Shown in pieces: positions 48,686 to 57,632 of a stretch of 64,000 nt of DNA. This stretch comes from Enterobacter sp. Cy-643 (GTDB lineage: Bacteria > Pseudomonadota > Gammaproteobacteria > Enterobacterales > Enterobacteriaceae). Location: assembly GCF_011752815.1 (NCBI RefSeq), contig NZ_VWWV01000001.1, forward strand, positions 1,116,001 through 1,180,000, written 5' to 3'. The notes under the pieces were generated by a model. That model ran no database searches. It saw only the letters and a program-made list of their open reading frames with translations, and was not told where the DNA came from. How positions within the stretch are numbered: the stretch's first letter is position 1; every line of letters begins with the position of its first letter. The translations under genes were made by a program, and so were the position numbers.

Positions 48686-49522
48686 ATGACATTCGTAAAG
48701 ACGAAAGATGGGGTCAATATTTTTTATAAAGACTGGGGGCCGAAAACGGCTCAACCGATTGTTTTTCATCACGGTTGGCCGCTCAGCGCGGATGACTGGG
48801 ATAACCAGATGCTGTTTTTCTTAGGTGAAGGTTTCCGGGTTATCGCGTTCGACAGGCGAGGGCATGGCCGCTCTGACCAGGTCAGCGACGGGCACGATAT
48901 GGATCATTATGCGGCGGATGCCTCGGCGGTGGTAGAGCATCTGGATCTTAACAATGCCGTGCACGTCGGCCATTCAACCGGCGGCGGGCAGGTGGCTCGC
49001 TATGTCGCTCAATACGGCCAGCCTCAGGGGCGCGTTGCGAAAGCCGTTTTAGTCAGTGCCGTTCCGCCGCTGATGGTGAAAACGGCGAGTAACCCGGGCG
49101 GGACACCGCGCGAGGTGTTTGACGGCTTCCGTAAGGCACTGGCGGCAAATCGCGCGCAGTTTTACCTTGATGTTGCCTCTGGCCCGTTCTATGGCTTTAA
49201 CCGGCAGGGGGCTGACGTTTCTGAGGGAAGTATCCGGAACTGGTGGCGGCAGGGCATGGCCGGTAGCGCCAAGGCCCACTATGAAGGGATCAAAGCGTTT
49301 TCAGAAACCGATCAGACAGAAGATCTGAAGGCGATTACCGTGCCGGTTCTGGTCCTGCAGGGCGATGATGACCAGGTCGTGCCGTACAAAAATGCGGCTA
49401 TCCTGCAGGATAAACTGCTCAGCAACAGTACGCTGCACATCTACCCCGGCTATCCGCACGGAATGCATACCACGCATGCCGACACCATCAATGCGGATAT
49501 ACTGAAATTTATCCGCAGCTGA
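48686..49522 (+). CDS. Alpha/beta hydrolase, non-haem chloroperoxidase-like
   Basis: A 278-residue alpha/beta-hydrolase. The oxyanion region HHGWPLSADDWDNQ, nucleophile Ser97 in HVGHSTGGGQVA, acid in LQGDDDQVVPY and final histidine in GYPHGMHTTH form a complete catalytic triad. The motif set and length fit the cofactor-free haloperoxidase/arylesterase group. Natural substrate unknown: esters, or peracid formation. An AGGAG box precedes the ATG at 48686, and a -10-like element lies further upstream. No partner gene is evident. Confidence 0.88.
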   Translation: MTFVKTKDGVNIFYKDWGPKTAQPIVFHHGWPLSADDWDNQMLFFLGEGFRVIAFDRRGHGRSDQVSDGHDMDHYAADASAVVEHLDLNNAVHVGHSTGGGQVARYVAQYGQPQGRVAKAVLVSAVPPLMVKTASNPGGTPREVFDGFRKALAANRAQFYLDVASGPFYGFNRQGADVSEGSIRNWWRQGMAGSAKAHYEGIKAFSETDQTEDLKAITVPVLVLQGDDDQVVPYKNAAILQDKLLSNSTLHIYPGYPHGMHTTHADTINADILKFIRS

Positions 49523-49535
49523 TACCGCTGTTATC

Positions 49536-49560
49536 AGGGGAGGCCGAAAGCTTCCCCTTT
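49536..49560. terminator. Terminator between the hydrolase and the ACT-domain gene
   Basis: Nine-bp stem AGGGGAGGC / GCTTCCCCT (one G-T pair), 5-base loop, between convergent genes. Confidence 0.65.
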
Positions 49561-49566
49561 CCCCGG

Positions 49567-49965
49567 TTATGCCTCTGATGCTAAAGATGACAAGGCCGAC
49601 ATGGCTGCTTCGGTATCTTTATGCGCCACGAAAATATGGTCGTGGTAATAGCCTGCCACCACATTACAGCTGATACCTTTTTTCGCCAGCGCGCGTGAAA
49701 ATGCGGCAGTAAGGCCGACGGCGGCCAGAGATGAGTGAATTTTGAGGGTGATCCAGCTGGCAACGTAATCGTAGTTAACGGCATATTTATCCGCCAGATC
49801 CTGCGGCAGAACCAGCGTGACGCCTTCAGCCTCGCGGACGGTTACTATGGCGGCATCTTTTAATTCCGCCGAAGGTGCGGGTAAAGTGCAAAAAACATAT
49901 TTTCCCGGATTCAGCTCCGGAGCAGCATTGCTCAGCAGTATTGCCAGGTTATTCTCGCCAGCCAT
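49567..49965 (-). CDS. ACT-domain protein (COG3602/DUF2241-type)
   Basis: A 132-residue cytoplasmic protein with two ACT-like halves. The first ends in VREAEGVTLVLPQDLAD and the second contains SWITLKIHSSLAAVGLTAAF and VVAGYYHDHIFVAHKDTEAA. ACT domains bind small ligands, usually amino acids; no enzymatic domain is attached, so a sensing or regulatory role is likely but unknown. A GGAGG box lies upstream on the minus strand. Transcribed alone. Confidence 0.8.
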   Translation of the reverse strand: MAGENNLAILLSNAAPELNPGKYVFCTLPAPSAELKDAAIVTVREAEGVTLVLPQDLADKYAVNYDYVASWITLKIHSSLAAVGLTAAFSRALAKKGISCNVVAGYYHDHIFVAHKDTEAAMSALSSLASEA

Positions 49966-50065
49966 TTATCGGCCTCCTTTCATTGGTTGAGGTCGAATTA
50001 AATAGCGTTTGAGCAATAAATAAAAATTAAAAAATATGCTATTGCATTAGATGTGCTAATGATGA

Positions 50066-50090
50066 GGCGGTGCGCTTTTTACGCACCGCC
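50066..50090 (-). terminator. Hairpin after the prolyl-oligopeptidase gene
   Basis: Perfect 9-bp stem GGCGGTGCG / CGCACCGCC with a 7-base loop, 5 bases past the stop on the minus strand; no strong T tract. Confidence 0.55.
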
Positions 50091-50095
50091 CATGC

Positions 50096-52132
50096 TTATT
50101 TCCCGGTTAGCATTTGCCAGACAAACTCCTCGATCATGGCCTGATGGGACGCAATCTGGCTATTCTCCGGCGCGCTGCCGTGGCCGGCATCGGTTTCCTC
50201 ATACAGCCAGACGTTCTCGTGCCCTTGCTGCTGCATACGCGCCACCATTCGACGGGCGTGGGCCGGGCTAACCCGATCATCCTGGGTACCGGTGGTGAAT
50301 AGCGTCGGTGGGTAATCCACCCCGGCTGACACCTTGTCGAACGGAGAATAACGCCGCAGCCACTCTCGCTCTTCGGCAATATCCGGATCGCCGTACTCGG
50401 CAATCCAGGAGGCTCCCGCGAGCCAGCGGGGATAGTTCAGCATATCCAGCAGCGGGACTTCACACACCAGCGCGCCGAATAATTCCGGGTAGTCGGTGAG
50501 CATATTGCCGATCAGCAGACCGCCGTTGCTGCCACCCTGAGCGGCAAGTTTTGCGGCACAGGTGACTTTTCGCGCCGCAAGGTCGGTCGCAACAGCGGTA
50601 AAGTCTTCCCAGGCGCGATGACGGTGCTGTTTGAGCGCAGCCTGGTGCCATGCAGGGCCATATTCACCGCCGCCGCGAATATTAGCGACGACGTAAACTC
50701 CGCCTTTTTGCAGCCATGTCGCCCCTTTGGCACCGAGATAATGCGGCGTTAAAGAGACCTCGAATCCGCCGTAACCGTACAGCAGCGTCGGGTTATCACC
50801 GGACAGCGCCAGCGCTTTGGCGGCCACCTGGAAGTAGGGGACGCGGGTGCCATCCAGCGAAAGGGCAAAGTGCTGGGTCACGCTAAATTCTCCCGCGTCA
50901 AAGCAGGCTGGATCCTGTTTCACGAGGCTTAGCGTGTCGTCGTCCAGATCGCCATAGCTGAGACTGTGGGGCTGCAGGAAACCGTGGCTGACCAGCCGGT
51001 AGCGGTTACTTTCATCGTCGATACCGCCGGCGGAAACGTTGGTGAAATCGGGCAGCTCAAGCGTTTTTATGCAGTGCCGCTGGCCGCCGTCGATTTTCAC
51101 AAATTCGACCTTCTCAACGGCGTCCTGGCTCAGGTTCAGCAGAAGGTAATCGCGGGTTGAGCTGTAGCCTTGCAGCGTCGTGCGCGAATTTGGCGTGAAG
51201 AGCGAAATGAAATTGCGCTCACCTCGCTGAAAATCAGCTAAATCAATCGCCAACAGAGCGCCTGCAGGCCAGACAGTCTCGGCTATTGGCCAGTCGGAGG
51301 TGAGCGTCACCAGCAGCCAGTCTTTGAAAAATCCGCAGGAGGCATCTTCCGGAATGGCGATAAGCGTCAGGGTGTTCTGCCCGGTCAAAAGCCAGGTTTG
51401 CCCGTGGTAAAAGTCTTTGCTGCAGTGCACCACATCCCGCTCAAAACCGGGGGTATCATCATGCCAGGCGGAAACGGCCATATCCGTTGCTTCACCGGCG
51501 TAGATCAGCGGCGCATCCTGCGGCGATGTGCCCCGAGCCCAGCGATAGACGCTGCGTGGATAACCGGAAGTTGTGAGCGTATCCTCCCCCGCGTCCAGCG
51601 CCAGCAGCAGCGTGTTTTTATCCAGCCAGCTGACCGAGCTTTTGCTTTCCGGCAGGAAAAATCCCCCGGTGATAAACGTTTTGCTCACCAGATCGAATTC
51701 GCGAATTTCACAGGCATCGCCGCCGCTGGATAAAAAGATTAACGCCCGGGAATAGTCCGGGTGGAGGAGATCGGCGCCGTGATAGCTCCAGTTCGCGTCT
51801 TCCTCTTCGTTCAGGCGATCGACATCCAGCACAGTTTCCCATTCTGGTGCAGCGGTAAAGTAAGAGCTTTCAGTGGTGCGGCGCCAGATGCCGCGTGGGT
51901 GTTCGTCATCCTGCCAGAAGTTATACACCGCGTTGCGGTAATGGCTCCCCCAGGGAATGTTGGTTTTATCGTCCAGCGACTGCAGGATCGCGCCCCGCAT
52001 CTGCTGGAAGCGCTCTCCCGTGGCAAACCTGTCCGTGGTGCGCTTATTTTGTTTTTCCACCCAGCTTAGCGCCGCGGCATCTTCCGGGGTTTCGAGCTGG
52101 CTAAGCAAATCCTGACTCACTGGCTGTGTCAT
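50096..52132 (-). CDS. Prolyl-oligopeptidase-family serine peptidase (S9A)
   Basis: A 678-residue protein with an N-terminal seven-bladed beta-propeller region and a C-terminal alpha/beta-hydrolase domain. The nucleophile is Ser535 in AQGGSNGGLLIGNM; the acid lies in TGTQDDRVSPAHAR and the histidine in ETDAGHGSAPEN. The family cleaves short peptides after proline or acts as acylaminoacyl peptidase. There is no signal peptide, so it is probably cytoplasmic. The start at 52132 (MTQPVSQDLL) is preferred over 52165. The gene is divergent from umuDC. Substrate and physiological role not known. Confidence 0.87.
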   Translation of the reverse strand: MTQPVSQDLLSQLETPEDAAALSWVEKQNKRTTDRFATGERFQQMRGAILQSLDDKTNIPWGSHYRNAVYNFWQDDEHPRGIWRRTTESSYFTAAPEWETVLDVDRLNEEEDANWSYHGADLLHPDYSRALIFLSSGGDACEIREFDLVSKTFITGGFFLPESKSSVSWLDKNTLLLALDAGEDTLTTSGYPRSVYRWARGTSPQDAPLIYAGEATDMAVSAWHDDTPGFERDVVHCSKDFYHGQTWLLTGQNTLTLIAIPEDASCGFFKDWLLVTLTSDWPIAETVWPAGALLAIDLADFQRGERNFISLFTPNSRTTLQGYSSTRDYLLLNLSQDAVEKVEFVKIDGGQRHCIKTLELPDFTNVSAGGIDDESNRYRLVSHGFLQPHSLSYGDLDDDTLSLVKQDPACFDAGEFSVTQHFALSLDGTRVPYFQVAAKALALSGDNPTLLYGYGGFEVSLTPHYLGAKGATWLQKGGVYVVANIRGGGEYGPAWHQAALKQHRHRAWEDFTAVATDLAARKVTCAAKLAAQGGSNGGLLIGNMLTDYPELFGALVCEVPLLDMLNYPRWLAGASWIAEYGDPDIAEEREWLRRYSPFDKVSAGVDYPPTLFTTGTQDDRVSPAHARRMVARMQQQGHENVWLYEETDAGHGSAPENSQIASHQAMIEEFVWQMLTGK

Positions 52133-52306
52133 CACGCGTCCTTTTGTTGGGTAACGGGCCTGCAACCGACCATATCATTATGCTTATTTTCAGTACACCT
52201 GAAGGCTTTTGTGGTTTCTGCCAGCATGCTCGAATTTTTTCGCTTGCAAAACGAAGGGCTTAGCAAAAGTGCGTGTTTTCCTACTTGAAGTGTCTTTTTT
52301 ACCTGA

Positions 52307-52326
52307 TACTGTATATATAAACAGTA
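52307..52326 (+). promoter_or_regulatory. LexA (SOS) box of umuDC
   Basis: CTG at 52309-52311 and CAG at 52322-52324 flank a ten-base A/T core, giving TACTG...CAGTA as in strong E. coli SOS boxes. It lies 18 bases upstream of the umuD start, overlapping the expected promoter. Confidence 0.93.
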
Positions 52327-52343
52327 TTTGTATTGGCGGTATC

Positions 52344-52763
52344 ATGAACCTTCTCAAACCTGCACCCTATTGCCCGGACGCTTCCTTTCCTCTCTTCGCT
52401 GACCTGGTACAGTGCGGCTTTCCTTCCCCGGCCCAGGATTATGTTGAGCAACGTATCGATCTCAATAAGCTGCTGGTGCGCAATCCCGGCGCGACCTATT
52501 TTGTGAAGGCGGCGGGGGATTCGATGGTAGAAGGGGGGATCGGCGAAGGAGACTTGCTGATTGTGGACAGCTCAAGAACGGCGTCACAGGGCGATATCGT
52601 GATTGCGGCGATTGACGGGGCATTCACCGTGAAGCGCCTGCAGCTTCGCCCCACGGTGATGCTATTGCCGATGAACAGCGCCTGGGCACCGATTCCCGTC
52701 CCCGATGAAGCCGCACTCGATATTTTCGGCATCGTCACTTTTATCATTAAAGCGGCGGGCTAA
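52344..52763 (+). CDS. umuD: UmuD, SOS mutagenesis protein
   Basis: A 139-residue LexA-like protein. The self-cleavage site is Cys24-Gly25 ([10 protein letters not shown]), and the catalytic pair is Ser60 ([10 protein letters not shown]) and Lys97 (FTVKRLQL), all at E. coli numbering. RecA filaments trigger cleavage to UmuD', which joins UmuC to form DNA polymerase V. It is controlled by the LexA box just upstream and followed by umuC after 2 bases. K-12 umuDC lies elsewhere on the map, between other genes. Confidence 0.96.
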   Translation: MNLLKPAPYCPDASFPLFADLVQCGFPSPAQDYVEQRIDLNKLLVRNPGATYFVKAAGDSMVEGGIGEGDLLIVDSSRTASQGDIVIAAIDGAFTVKRLQLRPTVMLLPMNSAWAPIPVPDEAALDIFGIVTFIIKAAG

Positions 52764-52765
52764 GC

Positions 52766-54037
52766 ATGTTTGCGCTGGTGGATGTGAATAGCTTTTATGC
52801 GTCCTGTGAAACGGCTTTCCGTCCGGATTTAGCCGGAAAGCCGGTGGTGGTTTTATCCAATAACGATGGCTGCGTCATCGCCCGCTCCGCGGAAGCCCGG
52901 CCCTTTGTCAAAATGGGAGAACCTTTCTTTAAACAGAAAGAGGCGCTCAGGCGGCATGGCGTGCTGACGTTTAGCAGCAACTACGAGCTGTATGCCGACA
53001 TGAGCGAGCGGGTGATGGGCGTGCTTGAAGAGCTGTTGCCCAGGGTCGAGACTTACTCCATCGACGAGGCATTTTGTGATTTAACGGGCGTGAGCAATTG
53101 CTACAACCTGAAGGCCTTTGGCCAGACGATCCGTTCGACCATTCGCCAGCGCACCCGCCTGACGGTGGGCGTGGGGATCGCGCCGACAAAAACGCTGGCT
53201 AAGCTGGCAAACCTCGCGGCAAAAACGTGGCAAGAGCGAACCGGCGGCGTGGTTGATTTATCCCGCCCAAAGCACCAGCGCTGGCTTATGGCACAGCTGC
53301 CCGTGGGCGAAGTCTGGGGCGTGGGGAGGCGCCTGTCGAAAAAGCTCGACGCTATGGGCATCAAAACGGTTTTACAGCTTGCCGATGCGGATATTCGTTT
53401 TATTCGGCGGCACTTCAGCGTGGTGCTGGAAAGAACGGTGCGCGAATTGCGCGGCGAGTCTTGCCTTGAAATGGATGAGTTCTCCGCCGCCAAACAGGAA
53501 ATCATCTGCAGCCGCTCGTTCGGAGAACGCATTACCGAGTATGAGGATATGCGCCAGGCGATCGGCAGTTACGCCGGCCGGGCGGCGGAAAAGCTGCGGG
53601 CTGAGCACCAATATTGCCGGGTGATTTCTGCCTTTGTGAAAAGCAGCCCATTTGCCGTGAACGAACCTTATTACGGCAACTGTTCGTCCGTCTCGCTGCT
53701 CATTCCCACGCAGGACAGCCGGGATATTATTCAGGCCGCGATGCAGAGTCTGGACGCTATCTGGCAGCCGGGGCACCGCTACCAGAAAGCCGGCGTTATG
53801 CTGGGGGATTTTTTTAGTCAGGGCGTGGCGCAATTTGATTTGTTCGACAGCAATGTTCCACGGCCTAACGGCGAAAAGTTGATGACAGTGCTGGACTTCC
53901 TGAATCAAAAGCAGGGCAAAGGCACGCTCTTTTTTGCCGGGCAGGGAATACAGCAGCCGTGGGCGATGAAGCGCGAAATGCTGTCGCCGCGTTATACCAC
54001 TCGCTATGCCGATCTGCCGCAGGCGCGGGTGTGCTGA
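52766..54037 (+). CDS. umuC: UmuC, catalytic subunit of DNA polymerase V
   Basis: A 423-residue Y-family translesion polymerase. Catalytic acidic motifs are MFALVDVNSFYASCE at the N-terminus and YSIDEAFCDLTG at about residue 100. The fingers region VVLSNNDGCVIARSAEARPF and the helix-hairpin-helix DNA-binding part (LPVGEVWGVGRRLSKKLDAM) are intact. One residue longer than E. coli UmuC. It copies damaged DNA with low fidelity together with UmuD'2 and RecA. Convergent with the RES gene. Confidence 0.96.
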   Translation: MFALVDVNSFYASCETAFRPDLAGKPVVVLSNNDGCVIARSAEARPFVKMGEPFFKQKEALRRHGVLTFSSNYELYADMSERVMGVLEELLPRVETYSIDEAFCDLTGVSNCYNLKAFGQTIRSTIRQRTRLTVGVGIAPTKTLAKLANLAAKTWQERTGGVVDLSRPKHQRWLMAQLPVGEVWGVGRRLSKKLDAMGIKTVLQLADADIRFIRRHFSVVLERTVRELRGESCLEMDEFSAAKQEIICSRSFGERITEYEDMRQAIGSYAGRAAEKLRAEHQYCRVISAFVKSSPFAVNEPYYGNCSSVSLLIPTQDSRDIIQAAMQSLDAIWQPGHRYQKAGVMLGDFFSQGVAQFDLFDSNVPRPNGEKLMTVLDFLNQKQGKGTLFFAGQGIQQPWAMKREMLSPRYTTRYADLPQARVC

Positions 54038-54048
54038 GCGTGCCGCCG

Positions 54049-54579
54049 TTACACATTCACTTTTTCGGGAAGCGGAACCGCGATCGGCTCCCCGCACACC
54101 GTGACGCGTGGGCCGCCAAGTTCGTTCCAGCGGAATAGATTCAGGTGCCAGCCGTCGGGAATACTTCGGGACCGGTCGATAATGCCATCGGCATTGGAGA
54201 GGCGAGCCCGATCGGCATTTTGCCAGGAAGGCGGTTCGATATTTTGCTGCAGGGCGCTGAGCCAGCAGTGATTAGACAAATCGCGGTTGATGCCTAAGGC
54301 CAGGCATGAATATTCATCTCGCTGGTCCAGCACCTGTGCGCCTTCGACATACAGAGGGATTAGCGCCCGCGGTTTGCCGTCTTTTTGCATATGGGCAGCA
54401 ACCGCGAGCCTGGCCCACTCGCGCTCCGGACTCATATAAAGAATTGTTTGCCCCGGGCGATGATAACGTCCTGGGGTATCGGGCCGGCTGCGTGACAGCA
54501 CGCTGCCGAGAAATTCCACCGGGACAGCACGGAAAAAGAAACCGCTGACATTTTTGAAATGAAGAGGGTTATCGGACAC
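54049..54579 (-). CDS. RES-domain protein, solitary
   Basis: A 176-residue protein of the RES fold. Recognisable motifs are FFRAVPVEFLGSVLSRS with the first Arg, GRYHRPGQTILYMSPE with the Arg-Tyr pair, and later ALGINRDLSNHCW. RES toxins resemble ADP-ribosyltransferases and deplete NAD+, usually paired with an Xre/MbcA-type antitoxin with a DUF2384 domain. No such partner is visible on either side: umuC is convergent and the small gene upstream encodes a hydrophobic peptide. It may be a domesticated or housekeeping RES protein. Function unproven. Confidence 0.72.
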   Translation of the reverse strand: MSDNPLHFKNVSGFFFRAVPVEFLGSVLSRSRPDTPGRYHRPGQTILYMSPEREWARLAVAAHMQKDGKPRALIPLYVEGAQVLDQRDEYSCLALGINRDLSNHCWLSALQQNIEPPSWQNADRARLSNADGIIDRSRSIPDGWHLNLFRWNELGGPRVTVCGEPIAVPLPEKVNV

Positions 54580-54768
54580 AATGGCGCCTGGTTTACTCAG
54601 AAAATTGGCAGCCTTAGTTAACCAGAATGTTGTGACAGAATTGCCATCGCAAAGACCGAAGCGTCAGTGATTATCGGAAAATGGCTGGGGCAGAATAGTT
54701 TCGTCGCTGAACTTTTTTTCACCTGGCCTGTCAATATCACAGCAAGCATCATGGGAGAGCGTTTCGAA

Positions 54769-54894
54769 GTGAAAGGATTGTTGACAGCATTAATACTCAT
54801 TGCCAGCTTTTTGATTGGCTGTGCGATGTACTACAAAGTGGGCTGCTGGTTTGAAGATGATATCATCAATTTTTACGCCGGAGACGAAGGGTAA
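54769..54894 (+). CDS. Small hydrophobic protein of unknown function
   Basis: A likely 41-residue protein read from a GTG at 54769, with a GGGAGAG box nine bases earlier. It has one hydrophobic helix (LLTALILIASFLIGCAMYY) then an acidic tail ending in GDEG. The LIGC in the helix fits a lipobox, so it could be a small lipoprotein instead of a membrane peptide. Upstream in-frame starts (ATG at 54751 or 54667) are possible. It lies between RES and DUF2000 genes, which face away or towards it. Confidence 0.5.
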   Translation: MKGLLTALILIASFLIGCAMYYKVGCWFEDDIINFYAGDEG

Positions 54895-54933
54895 GGGTTG
54901 GATAACTGCGCAAGACACCATTACCCGACTTAT

Positions 54934-55353
54934 TTAACCTTTAAAGACGGAAAATTTTTTGGTCAGCGGTTTGAGTTTTTCGGTTTCGCCGTACAGCGCA
55001 ATGCCAATAAAATCGAGCTCAGCAAAGGGCGTGTCGCGCGTATCCTTTATCTGCTGCTCAGAAGAGTGCGACAGCATGGTGGTGGTAAAGAAATTATACA
55101 GCACGCCTTCTTCCCTGCATTTCTCCAGCGCGGTTGCCAGCTGGCTACTGTTTTTAGACTGAAGCACAACCACCGGATAATGGTTCATCCAGGCGCTTAA
55201 GCCGCTATCCTGGTTGGGATAGTCATGAAATACAGGCTCATCGACTTTAAGCATAATGCCGCCGCACAGGTGGCCCACGGCATTCATTTGCACGCTGACG
55301 TCGGCGTTGCGGTTCACGATGACATACAGCTTATAGTCATTATCTTCAAACAT
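54934..55353 (-). CDS. DUF2000-family protein
   Basis: A 139-residue soluble protein. The N-terminal YKLYVIVNRNADVSVQMNAV, then GHLCGGIML, is the typical DUF2000 start, related in fold to peptidyl-tRNA hydrolase 2. The middle (PVVVLQSKNSSQLATALEKC) and end (FIGIALYGETEKLKPLTKKF) fit the family. Function unknown. The start at 55353 has GGAGCC upstream. Divergent from the DUF1543 gene. Confidence 0.75.
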   Translation of the reverse strand: MFEDNDYKLYVIVNRNADVSVQMNAVGHLCGGIMLKVDEPVFHDYPNQDSGLSAWMNHYPVVVLQSKNSSQLATALEKCREEGVLYNFFTTTMLSHSSEQQIKDTRDTPFAELDFIGIALYGETEKLKPLTKKFSVFKG

Positions 55354-55530
55354 TCTGGCTCCTTATCTGTTTAAGCCTCTGCCGTTGATTTAGCTTAGGG
55401 GCGATATTTAAGCATACTAATCGTTTTTTTATTCATCTTCCTGCTTGCGATCAATTTTTCAGGCACATGAAAGTCATTCAAATATTAATCGTTATATATT
55501 ATTTTATATAACGATTAATAAGGAGAGCAG

Positions 55531-56034
55531 ATGGAACTTTACGTTTTTTATGTGGGCGGCAATGCCGGAAAATCCAATATTGAAGTGCATGACGTCCAGT
55601 TTGTGGCTGCAGAGAAGCCAGAGGACGCATGGCCCGCGCTGAGAGCTGCATGGTTTGGTGACAAAGATAAAATCCATATCGACGGTTACGGCAAGCTGCG
55701 CTGGGCCGACGGCTACCGCATTAGCCTTTCAGATAAACCCGCTGAACAAACGCCAAAGCTCTTTTTTGTCAACGTCGGCGGCTACAGCCCGAAAACGCTG
55801 GCGGAGCTACATGACTTTGATTTCTTCGTGGCTGAAAATCCGGCGCAGGCAAAAGAGAAGGCGATTGCCAGCCTGCTGGTCGCAAGCTATCAGCAGCACA
55901 AAGACAACCTGAAAGACGTCGATGACTGCCTGCTGTTAGAAAGCGTGGGGGATTATTTTATCCATCTGGAAAAAGCGGAGCAGGGCGAACGTTTCATGCC
56001 GGAATGGCAGGGTTATTTGCCGATTAGCGAATAG
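55531..56034 (+). CDS. DUF1543-family protein with duplicated domain
   Basis: A 167-residue soluble protein made of two similar halves: ELYVFYVGGNAGKSNIEVHD...FVAAEKPEDAW and KLFFVNVGGYSPKTLAELHD...FVAENPAQAK. The repeated pattern (FxVGG..., E-x-H-D, FVAxxPxxA) marks an internal duplication typical of DUF1543. There is no catalytic motif I recognise and no known function. An AAGGAGAGC box precedes the ATG at 55531. The last gene before core sequence resumes at dbpA. Confidence 0.8.
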   Translation: MELYVFYVGGNAGKSNIEVHDVQFVAAEKPEDAWPALRAAWFGDKDKIHIDGYGKLRWADGYRISLSDKPAEQTPKLFFVNVGGYSPKTLAELHDFDFFVAENPAQAKEKAIASLLVASYQQHKDNLKDVDDCLLLESVGDYFIHLEKAEQGERFMPEWQGYLPISE

Positions 56035-56052
56035 CGCTATTCTTCTCAATGG

Positions 56053-56085
56053 AAAACGGCGCCTGAACGAAAGGTGCCGTTTTTA
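56053..56085 (+). terminator. Terminator after the DUF1543 gene
   Basis: Stem AACGGCgCCT / AGGtGCCGTT with a T run (one mismatch), 20 bases after the stop. Confidence 0.75.
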
Positions 56086-56186
56086 CTGTTTCACCCGCTA
56101 ACGCAGCAAAATTGATAAACTCACGCCTGAACCACGCGAATCTGCTAGCATACGCGCCTGCCCGTTATTATTAAGAGATGACCATT

Positions 56187-57560
56187 GTGACCGCTTTTTC
56201 CGCACTGAACGCTTTACCTGAAGCACAACTCGCCAATCTTAGCGAACTGGGGTATCACGAAATGACGCCCGTTCAGGAAGCGGCCTTGCCCGCCATTCTG
56301 GCCGGAAAAGACGTCCGTGCGCAGGCCAAAACCGGCAGCGGAAAAACCGCAGCTTTCGGCCTTGGCCTGCTGCAGCACATTGATGCCAGCCAGTTTTTAA
56401 CCCAGTCGCTGGTGCTGTGCCCAACGCGGGAGCTGGCCGACCAGGTCGCCAAAGAGCTGCGTCGCCTGGCCCGCTACATGCCAAATATTAAAATTTTAAC
56501 CCTGTGCGGTGGCCAGCCGTTTGGCGTCCAGCGCGACTCGTTACAGCATGCGCCGCACATTATCGTCGCCACGCCGGGCCGCCTGTTAGATCACCTGCAA
56601 AAAGAAACGGTGAAGCTGGGTGCCTTGCAAACGCTGGTGCTGGACGAAGCCGACCGCATGCTGGATATGGGTTTTGCCGATGCTATAGACGAAGTTATTG
56701 CCCATGCGCCGACCAAACGCCAGACGCTGCTTTTCTCCGCCACCTGGCCCGCAGCCATTGCCGCTATCAGCGGGCGAATTCAGCGCGACCCGCAGACTAT
56801 TGAGATTGATACCGTTGATGAGCTGCCGTCCGTTGAACAGCAGTTCTATGAAATCTCCCGCGGGGGCAAAATCGGCCTGCTGCTGGCGCTGCTCAGCAAG
56901 CACCAGCCTGCATCCTGTGTTGTCTTCTGCAATACTAAAAAAGATTGCCAGGCCGTGTGTGATGCGCTGAACGAGCGTCACCAAAGCGCGCTGGCGCTGC
57001 ATGGCGATATGGAACAGCGCGATCGCGACCAGACGCTGGTACGTTTCGCCAACGGCAGCAGCCGCGTACTGGTGGCAACGGATGTCGCCGCACGTGGGCT
57101 GGATATTAAAGCGCTGGAAATGGTCATTAACTACGAACTGTCGTGGGACCCGGAAGTGCACGTTCACCGCATTGGCCGTACCGCGCGAGCCGGGCAAAGC
57201 GGGCTGGCTATCAGCTTCTGCGCCCCGGAAGAAGCGCAGCGCGCCAGCGTGCTGGCGGAAATGCTGAATCTTTCGCTGAAATGGCAGCAGGTGCCGTCCG
57301 GCGTTTCCGTGAAGCCGCTGGAAGCGGAAATGGCGACGCTGTGCATTGACGGCGGCAAGAAGGCCAAAATGCGTCCAGGCGATATTCTGGGGGCGTTAAC
57401 CGGGGATATGGGGCTGGAAGGTGCGGACATCGGCAAAATCGACGTCCACCCAATCCATGTTTACGTGGCGGTGCGCCAGTCCGTGGCGCGTCACGCGTGG
57501 AAACAGCTGCAGCAGGGCAAAATCAAGGGTAAGTCAGTGAAGGTTCGCCTGCTGAAGTAG
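56187..57560 (+). CDS. dbpA: DbpA, ATP-dependent RNA helicase (DEAD box)
   Basis: A 457-residue DEAD-box helicase, the same length as E. coli DbpA. Motif I is AKTGSGKT, motif II VLDEADRML, motif III SAT and motif VI HRIGRTARAG. A C-terminal RNA-recognition domain (DGGKKAKMRPGDILGALTGD) binds hairpin 92 of 23S rRNA, and the enzyme acts in 50S ribosome assembly. I choose GTG at 56187 (MTAFSALN) because it matches E. coli and has AAGAG at correct spacing; the ATG at 56178 abuts that box. In K-12 it follows fnrS directly. Confidence 0.95.
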   Translation: MTAFSALNALPEAQLANLSELGYHEMTPVQEAALPAILAGKDVRAQAKTGSGKTAAFGLGLLQHIDASQFLTQSLVLCPTRELADQVAKELRRLARYMPNIKILTLCGGQPFGVQRDSLQHAPHIIVATPGRLLDHLQKETVKLGALQTLVLDEADRMLDMGFADAIDEVIAHAPTKRQTLLFSATWPAAIAAISGRIQRDPQTIEIDTVDELPSVEQQFYEISRGGKIGLLLALLSKHQPASCVVFCNTKKDCQAVCDALNERHQSALALHGDMEQRDRDQTLVRFANGSSRVLVATDVAARGLDIKALEMVINYELSWDPEVHVHRIGRTARAGQSGLAISFCAPEEAQRASVLAEMLNLSLKWQQVPSGVSVKPLEAEMATLCIDGGKKAKMRPGDILGALTGDMGLEGADIGKIDVHPIHVYVAVRQSVARHAWKQLQQGKIKGKSVKVRLLK

Positions 57561-57632
57561 ACGCGTTTTCTCCTCCGCCTGACCTTCTTCCCACAGGGGC
57601 GAAGGTATCTGAAACGGGGTATGCGTGTTTTC

